64,000 nt of DNA from Njordibacter sp937773555. Its GTDB lineage: Bacteria > Pseudomonadota > Gammaproteobacteria > Pseudomonadales > Balneatricaceae. Positions 7,964-16,181 of this stretch are shown piece by piece. The notes beneath the pieces are model-generated. The model searched no databases and was not told where the DNA came from. It saw only the letters and a program-made list of their open reading frames with translations. The stretch covers positions 1,922,001-1,986,000 of the forward strand of contig NZ_CP159830.1 in assembly GCF_047730085.1 (NCBI RefSeq), in the 5' to 3' direction. The position numbers and the translations under genes were made by a program. Position 1 is the stretch's first letter; each line of letters opens with the position of its first letter.

Positions 7964-9649
7964 TTAAGCAACGTTTATTACACTTTCTATCTGATGACGA
8001 CTAAAGGCTGTCAGCATCGCCTGCAGTGCAGCTGCTGTGGTGTCTTCTGCTTGTGCTACAGCATGGCACACAACCCCACTAACATGCATCTCAATACATG
8101 CGAGGGCCTGCGCATCAGTGCCTTTAGTCATGGCATGCTGATCAAATTGTGTAACTTCAATGGCGCAGTTGTATTGCTTACTGAGCACATCACTCAAGGC
8201 TTCAAGTGCTCCTGCTCCAGAGCCTTCAAGTGCACCTTGGCTGAGATTAAAACAACCCTCAATAATGATGCTATCGTCACTAGTAACTGCGTTTAATCGG
8301 TAGTCTCGCAACTGCCACGTGGGGTCGACAGCAACAAAGTAAGTGTCATAAAGTTGTTTAATTTGCTGTGGCGATACTTCTACCCCAGAAGCTTCAGTGG
8401 CTTGCTGCACGATCTTACTTAGCACTGGATGCATCCACTTTGGTAATTCAATGCCATAGTCTCGCTCTAGCACCAAGGCCACCCCGCCCTTACCACTTTG
8501 ACTATTGATACGCACCACGGCCTCATACTCACGGCCAATGTCCCGCGGGTCTATAGGCAAGTAGGCCACATCCCAGTGAGATTTCTTGTGTTGCTTATGA
8601 AAGGCCACAGACTTACGAATAGCATCTTGATGACTGCCAGAAAATGCGGTGTAAACTAACTCGCCAGCCCATGGGTGGCGGGGAGATACAGCGATTTCAG
8701 TACAACTCTCAACCACCTCAATAATTTCCAATACATTGCTTATGTCTAAGGTAGGATCAATGCCTTGAGAGTACAAATTCATGGCCATGGTAATCACGTC
8801 CATATTGCCTGTGCGTTCACCATTGCCCATTAAAGTACCTTCAACCCGATCTGCACCTGCCAAAATGCCTAATTCAGCAGCAGCCACTGCACACCCTCGG
8901 TCATTGTGGGTATGAAGACTGATGGTAACCTGTTGACGGTGCTTTAAATGGCGGCAAAAATACTCCACCTGATCGGCGAATAAATTGGGCGTGGAAAGCT
9001 CGACGGTGGACGGCAAATTAATAATGAGTTCGCGATCAATGCTTGGCAACCATTGCTCAATCACTGCGTCACACACTTCTACCGCGTAATCCATTTCAGT
9101 ACCGGTAAAGCTTTCTGGTGAATACTCAAAGCCCCACTGAGTCTGAGGGTAATGGTCTGCGTACTGCAGTACCCATTTAGCACCTTGCACGGCAATGGCT
9201 TTAATACCCTCTTCTGGCAACCCGAACACTTGTTCGCGCTGCACTTTAGAGGTGGAATTATACACATGCACAATGGCCCGCTTTACACCCTCTAAGGCTT
9301 CGTAGGTCTTTTTAATTAATTCTTCTCGGGCTGGTGTCAGTACCTGCAGCGTGACATCCTCTGGCACCTTGTTTTGCTCAATCAGCATGCGCACAAAATC
9401 AAAATCTGTCGTCGATGCCGATGGAAAACCCACCTCTATTTGCTTAAAACCCAATTTTACCAACAACTCAAACATGCGCAGCTTTTGATCACTGTTCATA
9501 GGGTTTACCAAGGCCTGATTACCATCACGCAAATCCACACTGCACCACATTGGTGCTTTAGTGAGGGATTTACCGGGCCATTTGCGATCGGGTAATGGCG
9601 TCGCCTGAAACGGCTGGTATTTAAGGTGGTTAAAGGTATGGTCAAACAT
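7964..9649 (-). CDS. leuA: 2-isopropylmalate synthase (LeuA, long type 2 form)
   Basis: A 561-residue cytoplasmic enzyme that condenses acetyl-CoA with 2-oxoisovalerate, the first committed step of leucine synthesis. Length and N-terminus (MFDHTFNHLKYQPF, LPDRKWPGKSLTKAP) match the long proteobacterial LeuA. The catalytic DLRDGNQAL motif is at residues 39-47 and the metal-binding HTH pair is His246/His248 in SLHTHNDRG. The C-terminal part (from about residue 430) is the leucine-responsive regulatory domain, here with LEGSGAGALEALS. The ATG at 9649 with GAGAG upstream is preferred to a TTG at 9661. It is divergent from an Lrp-type regulator, a likely controller. Confidence 0.96.
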   Translation of the reverse strand: MFDHTFNHLKYQPFQATPLPDRKWPGKSLTKAPMWCSVDLRDGNQALVNPMNSDQKLRMFELLVKLGFKQIEVGFPSASTTDFDFVRMLIEQNKVPEDVTLQVLTPAREELIKKTYEALEGVKRAIVHVYNSTSKVQREQVFGLPEEGIKAIAVQGAKWVLQYADHYPQTQWGFEYSPESFTGTEMDYAVEVCDAVIEQWLPSIDRELIINLPSTVELSTPNLFADQVEYFCRHLKHRQQVTISLHTHNDRGCAVAAAELGILAGADRVEGTLMGNGERTGNMDVITMAMNLYSQGIDPTLDISNVLEIIEVVESCTEIAVSPRHPWAGELVYTAFSGSHQDAIRKSVAFHKQHKKSHWDVAYLPIDPRDIGREYEAVVRINSQSGKGGVALVLERDYGIELPKWMHPVLSKIVQQATEASGVEVSPQQIKQLYDTYFVAVDPTWQLRDYRLNAVTSDDSIIIEGCFNLSQGALEGSGAGALEALSDVLSKQYNCAIEVTQFDQHAMTKGTDAQALACIEMHVSGVVCHAVAQAEDTTAAALQAMLTAFSRHQIESVINVA

Positions 9650-9768
9650 AGAGACTCTCAAAATTAGCGCATTTCACCTAGTCTATCGATAAGCGCACGC
9701 AATATCACATCTAATTTAGCTAAAACTTGACGTATTTCGCAATAATTAATATTATAAATAACAAATAG

Positions 9769-9783
9769 CGCAATTAATTTGCG
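9769..9783. promoter_or_regulatory. Inverted repeat in the leuA/lrp divergent promoter
   Basis: CGCAA-TTAAT-TTGCG, a perfect 5-bp arm palindrome of 15 bp with an AT-rich centre, 26 bp before the regulator ATG. Length and AT-rich middle fit Lrp/AsnC-type sites. A related CGCAATAATTAAT lies at 9758 and following. Binding is inferred. Confidence 0.45.
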
Positions 9784-9808
9784 TTAAAGCTCATATTTAA
9801 GGAATACC

Positions 9809-10288
9809 ATGACTAGCTTAGACCGCTACGACCTGAATATATTACGTCACCTACAAGACAACGGCAGCCTATCCAATCAAGAGTTAGCCGAACGAGTCGG
9901 CCTTACGGCTGCACCTTGCTCTCGCCGCGTTAAACAATTGGAAGAAGAGGGTGTTATTCGTGATCGTGTGGTGCGCGTTAATGATCGTGCAGTTAACCTC
10001 AATCTCACTGCCCTACTGCACATCAGCATGGACAAACACATCCCTGAACGCTTTGCCGAATTTGAACAGGCCGTGGCCCAGTTGCCAGAAGTCATGGAGT
10101 GTTATTTGATTACCGGTCACGAAGCCGATTACCAACTCAAAGTCGTCGTCCCCGACATGGATCGCTACCATGACATTCTGTTAGGCAAAATCACTAAAAT
10201 TAAAGGCGTCAGTGGGGTCAAATCAGCTTTTGTAATGCGTAAAGTGCTTGATAGCACCGCACTGCCGTTAGGGTATGTAAGGGACTAA
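9809..10288 (+). CDS. Lrp/AsnC family transcriptional regulator
   Basis: A 159-residue regulator. The N-terminal winged helix-turn-helix covers about residues 3-60 (LDRYDLNILRHLQDNGSLSNQELAERVGLTAAPCSRRVKQLEEEGVI), and the C-terminal RAM/ligand domain follows from about residue 66 (TALLHISMDKHIPERFAEFEQAV, then CYLITGHEADYQLKVVV). Lrp proteins form dimers and octamers and usually sense amino acids. The start at 9809 has AAGGAA 8 bp upstream. Its divergent position 159 bp from leuA suggests it controls leucine synthesis and itself; the ligand is unknown. Confidence 0.93.
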   Translation: MTSLDRYDLNILRHLQDNGSLSNQELAERVGLTAAPCSRRVKQLEEEGVIRDRVVRVNDRAVNLNLTALLHISMDKHIPERFAEFEQAVAQLPEVMECYLITGHEADYQLKVVVPDMDRYHDILLGKITKIKGVSGVKSAFVMRKVLDSTALPLGYVRD

Positions 10289-10395
10289 TCTAACTAAACA
10301 ACACCTTGAGGTGCTTGCAGGAGCGTGGCCCAAAATGCTGGATCCTGCCCATGTATTATTTTTTCGCGTGCCCTTTGCAGTTTTCGCACCACAAC

Positions 10396-11517
10396 CTAAT
10401 GTGAAGCTTTACGCCAATTTAACGCCTGCAGGGCATTGGAGAAGTGTTCAAGTGACCATTGCTCTGACAAAGCCTGGATGAGTAAATCACGACCACTAAC
10501 CGGCCTTAAACTTGCCGCTGGTGGGTCACGGTCCATATTACTCGAAAAAGGATAACTATCACTCAAGGCGGTTGCTGCTGCTGATAGCTCCTCAGCACTT
10601 AAGTGGCTCGCCTTGAGTTGGTCATAACAAGCCAGCTGCATTCGCTGCTGGTCTACGGACTCCATGGCTTTGCCAAAAGCTGATGAAATTTGAAACAAGT
10701 TAGCCATGCGTTGCACATCGGTCGATACATTCTCACCAGCGGCGTGCATGAGTGCGGGGTTAAAAAACAGGCCATCACCTTTCTGCAAGGGTGACTGCAC
10801 TGCATGTTGAGCAAAGTAGTCTACAAACTCAGGGTCACGGTACAGGGCATAGCCATACTCATAGCGCTGAGAATAGGGCAATAATAGGGTAGGCCCTGAT
10901 TCTACAGGCATATCAGAATGAGCCACAGCGCCTTGTAACGTGAGCATGGCTGACATAATTTGCACATGCAAGGGATAGCGTGCAACCTCTTTGTCGTTGG
11001 TGAAGCCCAAATGATAATCACGGTGTGGCTGCTGCGCTGCGCCTCCTGGATAGACCAAATTAACCTGCGACGTTAACTGATAGTCTGGCCCCAGCCAAGC
11101 TTCACACAGCTGCGCCAACAAGGGGTTTTTGTAGTAATCGATAAACGCTTGTGGATGGGTTACGGCCAACTTTTCCAAACAATTCCAAAGGCGACCGTTG
11201 ACTCCTTTAGCTGCAAAGTGATCACCACTGCTTTGAGGCTTCTGGTTTTGCTCATGCAACAGTTGATAAAATACCTCGGTCACTGCATCTACCACAGCCA
11301 CTTGATCATACAGCTTGCGCACCACCAACACCCCAGCCCCATGTTGCCAGCAGTGGGCCCATTCAGCTTGCACCTGAGCTATACTCTGAGCATCAAGTGC
11401 GCGCAATTGATCGCCGTCATAAATGGGAATATGAGCCGAAAAATCAACGGCAAATGGATAATCTTCAAGCGTTAAATGAGGGGTTAAACTGGCCTCAAAG
11501 GCCTTCATGTTATGCAT
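10396..11517 (-). CDS. Phytanoyl-CoA dioxygenase (PhyH) family protein
   Basis: A 373-residue Fe(II)/2-oxoglutarate-dependent dioxygenase homologue. The metal triad is visible as His165 and Asp167 in QPHRDYHLG and His258 in FNPALMHAAGENVS; Arg270 is the likely 2-oxoglutarate ligand. The family hydroxylates varied small molecules and its members cannot be assigned substrates by sequence. AAGGAA precedes the ATG by 9 bp. The gene is last in the iol operon, 31 bp after iolG, so it is probably co-expressed with inositol catabolism. It could act on an inositol derivative or a methylated or phosphorylated inositol; this is inference only. Confidence 0.8.
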   Translation of the reverse strand: MHNMKAFEASLTPHLTLEDYPFAVDFSAHIPIYDGDQLRALDAQSIAQVQAEWAHCWQHGAGVLVVRKLYDQVAVVDAVTEVFYQLLHEQNQKPQSSGDHFAAKGVNGRLWNCLEKLAVTHPQAFIDYYKNPLLAQLCEAWLGPDYQLTSQVNLVYPGGAAQQPHRDYHLGFTNDKEVARYPLHVQIMSAMLTLQGAVAHSDMPVESGPTLLLPYSQRYEYGYALYRDPEFVDYFAQHAVQSPLQKGDGLFFNPALMHAAGENVSTDVQRMANLFQISSAFGKAMESVDQQRMQLACYDQLKASHLSAEELSAAATALSDSYPFSSNMDRDPPAASLRPVSGRDLLIQALSEQWSLEHFSNALQALNWRKASH

Positions 11518-11548
11518 TAGTTTTATTCCTTATAGGCCGTGTTTCAGT

Positions 11549-12547
11549 TCAGCTAATTTCACTCACTGCCACAGTGCGGTATTGCGCAACAGACAAAAGC
11601 GCGGCTTCTGCTAAACGTAAGGCTTGTAAGCCATCATCCATACTCGGCAAGGCGACATCAGCCCCGTTAAGGGCGGCGATAAAACTGGCCAACTCTGATT
11701 GGTAGGCGGCCGCGTAACGTTCTAGAAAAAAGTGCAAGGGTCTGGCACTAGTCACACCCGCTTGGGTATAACTGGTAAGGGTATGTTCATTGACGTTAGC
11801 GGCCGTTAACATACCTAGGCTTCCATGCACTTCAAAGCGCTGGTCATAACCAAAACTTGCGCGGCGGCTATTAGAAATTTGAGCTAATTTACCAGAAGCG
11901 GTGCGCAAGGTGACTAAGGCAGTATCCACATCACCTGCTAAACCAATGGCTGGATCCACTAAACAGGATGCTTGAGCAGTCACTTGCACTATTTCTTCCC
12001 CTAAGAGAACGCGGGCCATGTCAAAGTCATGAATGGTCATATCTCTAAATAATCCACCGGAGACCCTAATATAATCAACGGGCGGGGGTGATGGATCTTT
12101 AGAAATGATACTTACTAATTCAACGTCACCAATGTCACCTGCGGCAATACGTTGCTGCAGCAACGCAAAGTTGGCGTCAAAACGGCGATTAAAAGCCAGC
12201 ATAGAAGTAATAGGGCTGGCGTTAACCTTGGCCACCACCTGTTGTACCCGTGCTAATGATAAATCGATAGGCTTTTCACAAAATACATGCTTGCCAGCAA
12301 GGACGGCCTGTTCGATTAAATCTGCATGGGTATCGGTGGCTGAACACACCAAAATACCCGTAATAGATGGGTCTGAAAAAATTTGCTCAGGGGTCATTTG
12401 TGCACAACCCAAGGCTGCACTTAAGCTGTCAGCATTAGGTTGATAGGGGTCATGCAAAGCCACCAGCTCTGCTTGTGGGTTAAGGACCACATTGTGACCA
12501 TGAATTTTACCGATGCGCCCAGCACCGAATAACGCTAGTTTAATCAT
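11549..12547 (-). CDS. iolG: Inositol 2-dehydrogenase (Gfo/Idh/MocA family)
   Basis: A 332-residue NAD-dependent dehydrogenase that oxidises myo-inositol to 2-keto-myo-inositol, first step of the pathway. The Rossmann motif GAGRIGKIH is at residues 8-16, the family EKP motif appears in GKHVFCEKPIDL, and the catalytic region carries GGLFRDMTIHDFDMARVLLG with Asp and His of the IHDFD segment. The C-terminal part matches IolG in length. It follows iolE by 12 bp. A second, only distantly similar dehydrogenase lies at 23325, in the other arm of the locus. Confidence 0.92.
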   Translation of the reverse strand: MIKLALFGAGRIGKIHGHNVVLNPQAELVALHDPYQPNADSLSAALGCAQMTPEQIFSDPSITGILVCSATDTHADLIEQAVLAGKHVFCEKPIDLSLARVQQVVAKVNASPITSMLAFNRRFDANFALLQQRIAAGDIGDVELVSIISKDPSPPPVDYIRVSGGLFRDMTIHDFDMARVLLGEEIVQVTAQASCLVDPAIGLAGDVDTALVTLRTASGKLAQISNSRRASFGYDQRFEVHGSLGMLTAANVNEHTLTSYTQAGVTSARPLHFFLERYAAAYQSELASFIAALNGADVALPSMDDGLQALRLAEAALLSVAQYRTVAVSEIS

Positions 12548-12559
12548 GTGAATGCCTGC

Positions 12560-13459
12560 TTAATCAATAATGGAATAGCCAGCCGCTAGGGCTGCTTTTT
12601 GCAATGCGCTATAGCCCATTACTGCGTACTCAAATGGGTTGGCTTTAGCAGGGTCTTGTTCTGCCTCAACAATGACCCAGCCCTCATAGTTCTTATCAGC
12701 TAAGGCTTGCATAAAGCGTCCATAGTCAATCATGCCATCACCTGGCACGGTGAATACGCCGCGTAATACACAGTCAAGAAACGAATCTTTACTGCGATCA
12801 ACTGTGGCCATGACACGCTCGCGAATATCTTTAGTATGCACATGGTTAATGCGATGACCGTAACGATCTACCACGCCCATGAGGTCGCCACCAGCAAACA
12901 CCAAATGCCCAGTATCAACTAATAAGCCTACTGCATCCCCGGTATTTTGCATCACTAAATCCAGCTCTTGCTCAGTTTCAACGCCAGTGCCCATATGATG
13001 ATGAAAAGACAAAGGTACACCTTCACTGGCACAATATTCAGCCACTTTGGTGAGGCGTTCACCGTAAGCAGCAAAATCTGCTGCGGGTAATATGGGTTTG
13101 TCACACAGGGGAGCGTTACGTACATTTTGCACCGTATTCCAAGTTTCACCATACACCAAAACCGCGGCGCCCAAGTCTCGAAACAACTCTAACTGGGGCC
13201 TAATATTAGCAATTTCTTGCTCTACACTGATGTTTAACAACTGGCCTGAAAACCAGCCTGATACGAGTTTCAAATCGTGTTCTTTTAACACCTTAGCTAG
13301 ATTAACTTTGTCCTTCGGAAACTTGCCACCCGTTTCAGTGCCTGTAAACCCAGCTAAACGCGTTTCACGTAAACAGGTCTCTAATGACGTTTCGCCACCC
13401 AGTTCTGGAAGGTCATCGTTAGACCAAGAAATAGGGGACATACCAAATTTAAGTTTCAT
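12560..13459 (-). CDS. iolE: Myo-inosose-2 dehydratase
   Basis: A 299-residue TIM-barrel protein of the xylose-isomerase-like superfamily. It dehydrates 2-keto-myo-inositol to a diketone intermediate. The N-terminus KFGMSPISWSNDDLPELGG is characteristic of IolE, as are LSFHHHMGTGVET (about residue 150), LLVDTGHLVFAGGD and the metal-ligand region INHVHTKDIRERV. The C-terminal WVIVEAEQDPAKANP motif is also typical. It sits between iolB (48 bp upstream) and iolG. All expected residues are present; function is assigned with confidence. Confidence 0.95.
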   Translation of the reverse strand: MKLKFGMSPISWSNDDLPELGGETSLETCLRETRLAGFTGTETGGKFPKDKVNLAKVLKEHDLKLVSGWFSGQLLNISVEQEIANIRPQLELFRDLGAAVLVYGETWNTVQNVRNAPLCDKPILPAADFAAYGERLTKVAEYCASEGVPLSFHHHMGTGVETEQELDLVMQNTGDAVGLLVDTGHLVFAGGDLMGVVDRYGHRINHVHTKDIRERVMATVDRSKDSFLDCVLRGVFTVPGDGMIDYGRFMQALADKNYEGWVIVEAEQDPAKANPFEYAVMGYSALQKAALAAGYSIID

Positions 13460-13507
13460 GTGTGCATCTCAATTGTTCTATAACAAGGACGTTGATCTAA
13501 AACCCTA

Positions 13508-14308
13508 TCAGGTCTTTTTCAGCATCCATTCATGGGCTGGATCATTATAAAAGTGCCATTCCCTAGTAGGTCCCGCCATGACGTTCAAATAATAGCCTGT
13601 GTAACCATGAGGTACTCCCACTGGGTGATAACCCCTGGGCACTAAAACCACGTCACGGTCCTCTGCAGAAAGGGTTTCATCTAAACTACGGTCATCGGTA
13701 TACACGCGCTGGTGGGCATAACCAGACGCAGGATCTAAACGATGGTAATAGGTTTCTTCTAACAAGGTTTCTTCTGGGCTAGCGTCTCTATCATGTTTGT
13801 GTGGTGGGTAAGACGACCAATGACCAGAAGGGGTAATCACCTCAACCACTAATAAACCATCAGCGGCCTCAGTCTCTGGCAAAATATTACGCACATACCG
13901 CGTATTAGTGCCCTCGCCCCTCACTTCTTGAGACATAGTCATTGCATCAATTAGCCTCGCTGCCCCACTATTGCCTTGTCCAGGTGCACTGCACACGGCC
14001 ACTTCCACAGCATCTAAAGCAGTAATACTAATCGCTTCTCCTGCAGGCACGTATACGGCGCCGGGAGGCTGGTCAACAAACACACTGTTTCGGCCGCCTA
14101 CGTTATCCCAACTTTGGGAGCCCGCACAGACGTTGGCTGTGCCTGTTAAAATAACAATACACAGCTCTCTCCCAGCCTGCTGGCACTCCAAAGTTTCTCC
14201 AACATTTAAATCATGCACCGCAAAACCCACATAGGTCCAGCCAGCAGACTGAGGTGTGACCTGATGTACTTGGCTTGCAGCAGCCGGTTTAACTAATAAT
14301 TTAGACAT
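13508..14308 (-). CDS. iolB: 5-deoxy-glucuronate isomerase
   Basis: A 266-residue bicupin that isomerises 5-deoxyglucuronate to 2-deoxy-5-keto-gluconate. The metal site is visible as His170 and His172 in YPPHKHD, Glu184/185 in LLEETYYHR and His228 in GYHPV. Length fits IolB. It begins 3 bp after the iolD stop, so translation is likely coupled. The other arm of the locus carries a second bicupin of the same family (25468-26307) with the same metal ligands but a different loop around the Glu. Confidence 0.95.
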   Translation of the reverse strand: MSKLLVKPAAASQVHQVTPQSAGWTYVGFAVHDLNVGETLECQQAGRELCIVILTGTANVCAGSQSWDNVGGRNSVFVDQPPGAVYVPAGEAISITALDAVEVAVCSAPGQGNSGAARLIDAMTMSQEVRGEGTNTRYVRNILPETEAADGLLVVEVITPSGHWSSYPPHKHDRDASPEETLLEETYYHRLDPASGYAHQRVYTDDRSLDETLSAEDRDVVLVPRGYHPVGVPHGYTGYYLNVMAGPTREWHFYNDPAHEWMLKKT

Positions 14309-14311
14309 GGT

Positions 14312-16162
14312 TTAGTAGCCTCGCTCTGCAATTCGTTTGGCTGTCCATTCTTGATGTTTAGCAACAACTTCTTCACGGTCTGACACTGATGGCACCTCGA
14401 CCTCCCAGAAGGCTCCTCCCGGTGAGCAATGTAATGGGTCTGTATCAATAACCACCACACTCACACCCTCTCGCTGACGGGCGGCTTGCACGGCTTGCTT
14501 AAGCTCACCTACATTAGCTACGTGGTCAGCATGAGCCCCCATTGCCCGAGCGTGGCCAGCAAAGTCAATTTGTGCTAATCCCTTATTGTAAGTGTCTTGT
14601 AATAAGTTATTGAAGTTAGCTCCACCGGTGGCCATTTGCAGACGATTAATGCAACTAAACCCCCTATTGTCTAACACCACAATGGTTAACTTTAAGCCCA
14701 TACTAACGGCCGTTGCGATGTCTGAGTTCATCATCATGTAAGAGCCATCGCCTACCATCACCACCACTTCGCGATCTGGACAGGCAAGCTTAGCCCCTAC
14801 GCCACCACAAATTTCATAGCCCATACAAGAGTAGCCATACTCTAAATGATAACCACCCACCTGCTCTGCACGCCAATGTTTGTGCAACTCCGAAGGTAAA
14901 CTGCCCGCCGCGGCAACCACTACTGCATTGTCATTGACTGTTACATTTACAGCAGCAACAACTTGGGCATCTGATGGGATTGCCTGGTCATCTGCAGCCG
15001 GTAAAATGCCTTCACACAGCAGTGCCCATGCAGCAATTCCTGCTTGGTTTCTATGCTGCCAAGCCTCTGGAGACATGTAATTACCCAGTTGCGATGACAG
15101 TGCTTTTAGACCCAACCTAGCGTCGCTCAATAAGCTTTGGGCGCGGTATTTCACCACGTCTATAGGTTGCACATTAAGTTGAATGACTTGCCCTTTGAAC
15201 AAGGTGTTAGAGCCTGAAATAAAGTCTTGTAATCGCGTACCCACAGCGAGTACTACATCTGCGTTAGCCGCCAAATCATTGGCACTATCGACGCCAGTCA
15301 CGCCCACAGCCCCAGCATTTAAGGGGTCACTTGCAAGCATTGAAGACTTGCCTGCTTGGGTTTCAATGACTGGAATCTGATGGCGCTTAGCAAAGGCTTG
15401 CAATTCGTTTTCTGCCAATGAGTAACGAACTCCACCACCGGCCACAATAACGGGCTGCTTAGCCGCTAATAAAGTGCTTACGGCTTGATTTAATTCATGC
15501 TGATCTGGGCCTTGACGACGCAGGCGCCATACACGTTTTTCAAACATGTGTTTTGGGTAATCAAAGGCTAAAGATTGTACATCCTGGCAAATACTTATGG
15601 TGGCAGGGCCACATAAAGCCGCATCCGTGAGCGCTACCATGGCCCTAGGCAAAGCTTGAATTAACTGCTCTGGTCGAGTGATACGGTGGAAATAACGACT
15701 TACAGGACGAAGTGCATCGTTCACAGTGCTACTACCATCAGCAAAATTCTCAGATTGCTGTAATACTGGGTCTGGCTGACCTGAGGCAAATACATCGCCA
15801 GGCACCAACAACACAGGTAAGCGGTTAACGTAGGCTACTCCAGCTGCAGTGACTAAGTTAGTCGCTCCTGGACCAATAGAGGTGGTGGCTACCATTACTT
15901 GCTGACGCTGACGGGCCTTAGCAAAGGCGATGGCCGCCAAAGCCATCGACTGTTCGTTGTGGCCTCGATACGTGGGTAACTGGTCTCGCACTTGATACAG
16001 TGCTTCACCGATACCCGCCACGTTGCCATGGCCAAATATAGCCCATACGCCTGCAAAAAAAGGCACTTCCTCGCCGTCATCTAGCTCGACATGTTGATTG
16101 ATCAAGAAGCGAGTCAAGGCTTGGGCAGTGGTTAATCGAATAGTTTGCATGGTTGTTGACAT
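14312..16162 (-). CDS. iolD: 3D-(3,5/4)-trihydroxycyclohexane-1,2-dione hydrolase (TPP enzyme)
   Basis: A 616-residue thiamine-diphosphate enzyme that opens the inositol ring to 5-deoxyglucuronate. The three TPP-enzyme domains are present: N-terminal pyrimidine-binding (VELDDGEEVPFFAGVWAIFGHGNVAG, with YRGHNEQSMALAAIAFAKA), central domain, and C-terminal PP domain with GDGSYMMMN and VVLDNRGFSCINRLQ. The motif FGHGNVAGIGEAL is characteristic of IolD. It starts 19 bp after iolC ends. An in-frame ATG four codons later is an alternative start; neither has a strong ribosome site. Confidence 0.96.
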   Translation of the reverse strand: MSTTMQTIRLTTAQALTRFLINQHVELDDGEEVPFFAGVWAIFGHGNVAGIGEALYQVRDQLPTYRGHNEQSMALAAIAFAKARQRQQVMVATTSIGPGATNLVTAAGVAYVNRLPVLLVPGDVFASGQPDPVLQQSENFADGSSTVNDALRPVSRYFHRITRPEQLIQALPRAMVALTDAALCGPATISICQDVQSLAFDYPKHMFEKRVWRLRRQGPDQHELNQAVSTLLAAKQPVIVAGGGVRYSLAENELQAFAKRHQIPVIETQAGKSSMLASDPLNAGAVGVTGVDSANDLAANADVVLAVGTRLQDFISGSNTLFKGQVIQLNVQPIDVVKYRAQSLLSDARLGLKALSSQLGNYMSPEAWQHRNQAGIAAWALLCEGILPAADDQAIPSDAQVVAAVNVTVNDNAVVVAAAGSLPSELHKHWRAEQVGGYHLEYGYSCMGYEICGGVGAKLACPDREVVVMVGDGSYMMMNSDIATAVSMGLKLTIVVLDNRGFSCINRLQMATGGANFNNLLQDTYNKGLAQIDFAGHARAMGAHADHVANVGELKQAVQAARQREGVSVVVIDTDPLHCSPGGAFWEVEVPSVSDREEVVAKHQEWTAKRIAERGY

Positions 16163-16181
16163 AGCAGGTTACTCTTGTTTT

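Noticed and set aside
10317..10364. Possible terminator after the Lrp gene (GCAGGA/TCCTGC)
   Set aside because: The stem is 6 bp with a 20-nt loop and the T-run is 12 bases further on; too weak to call.
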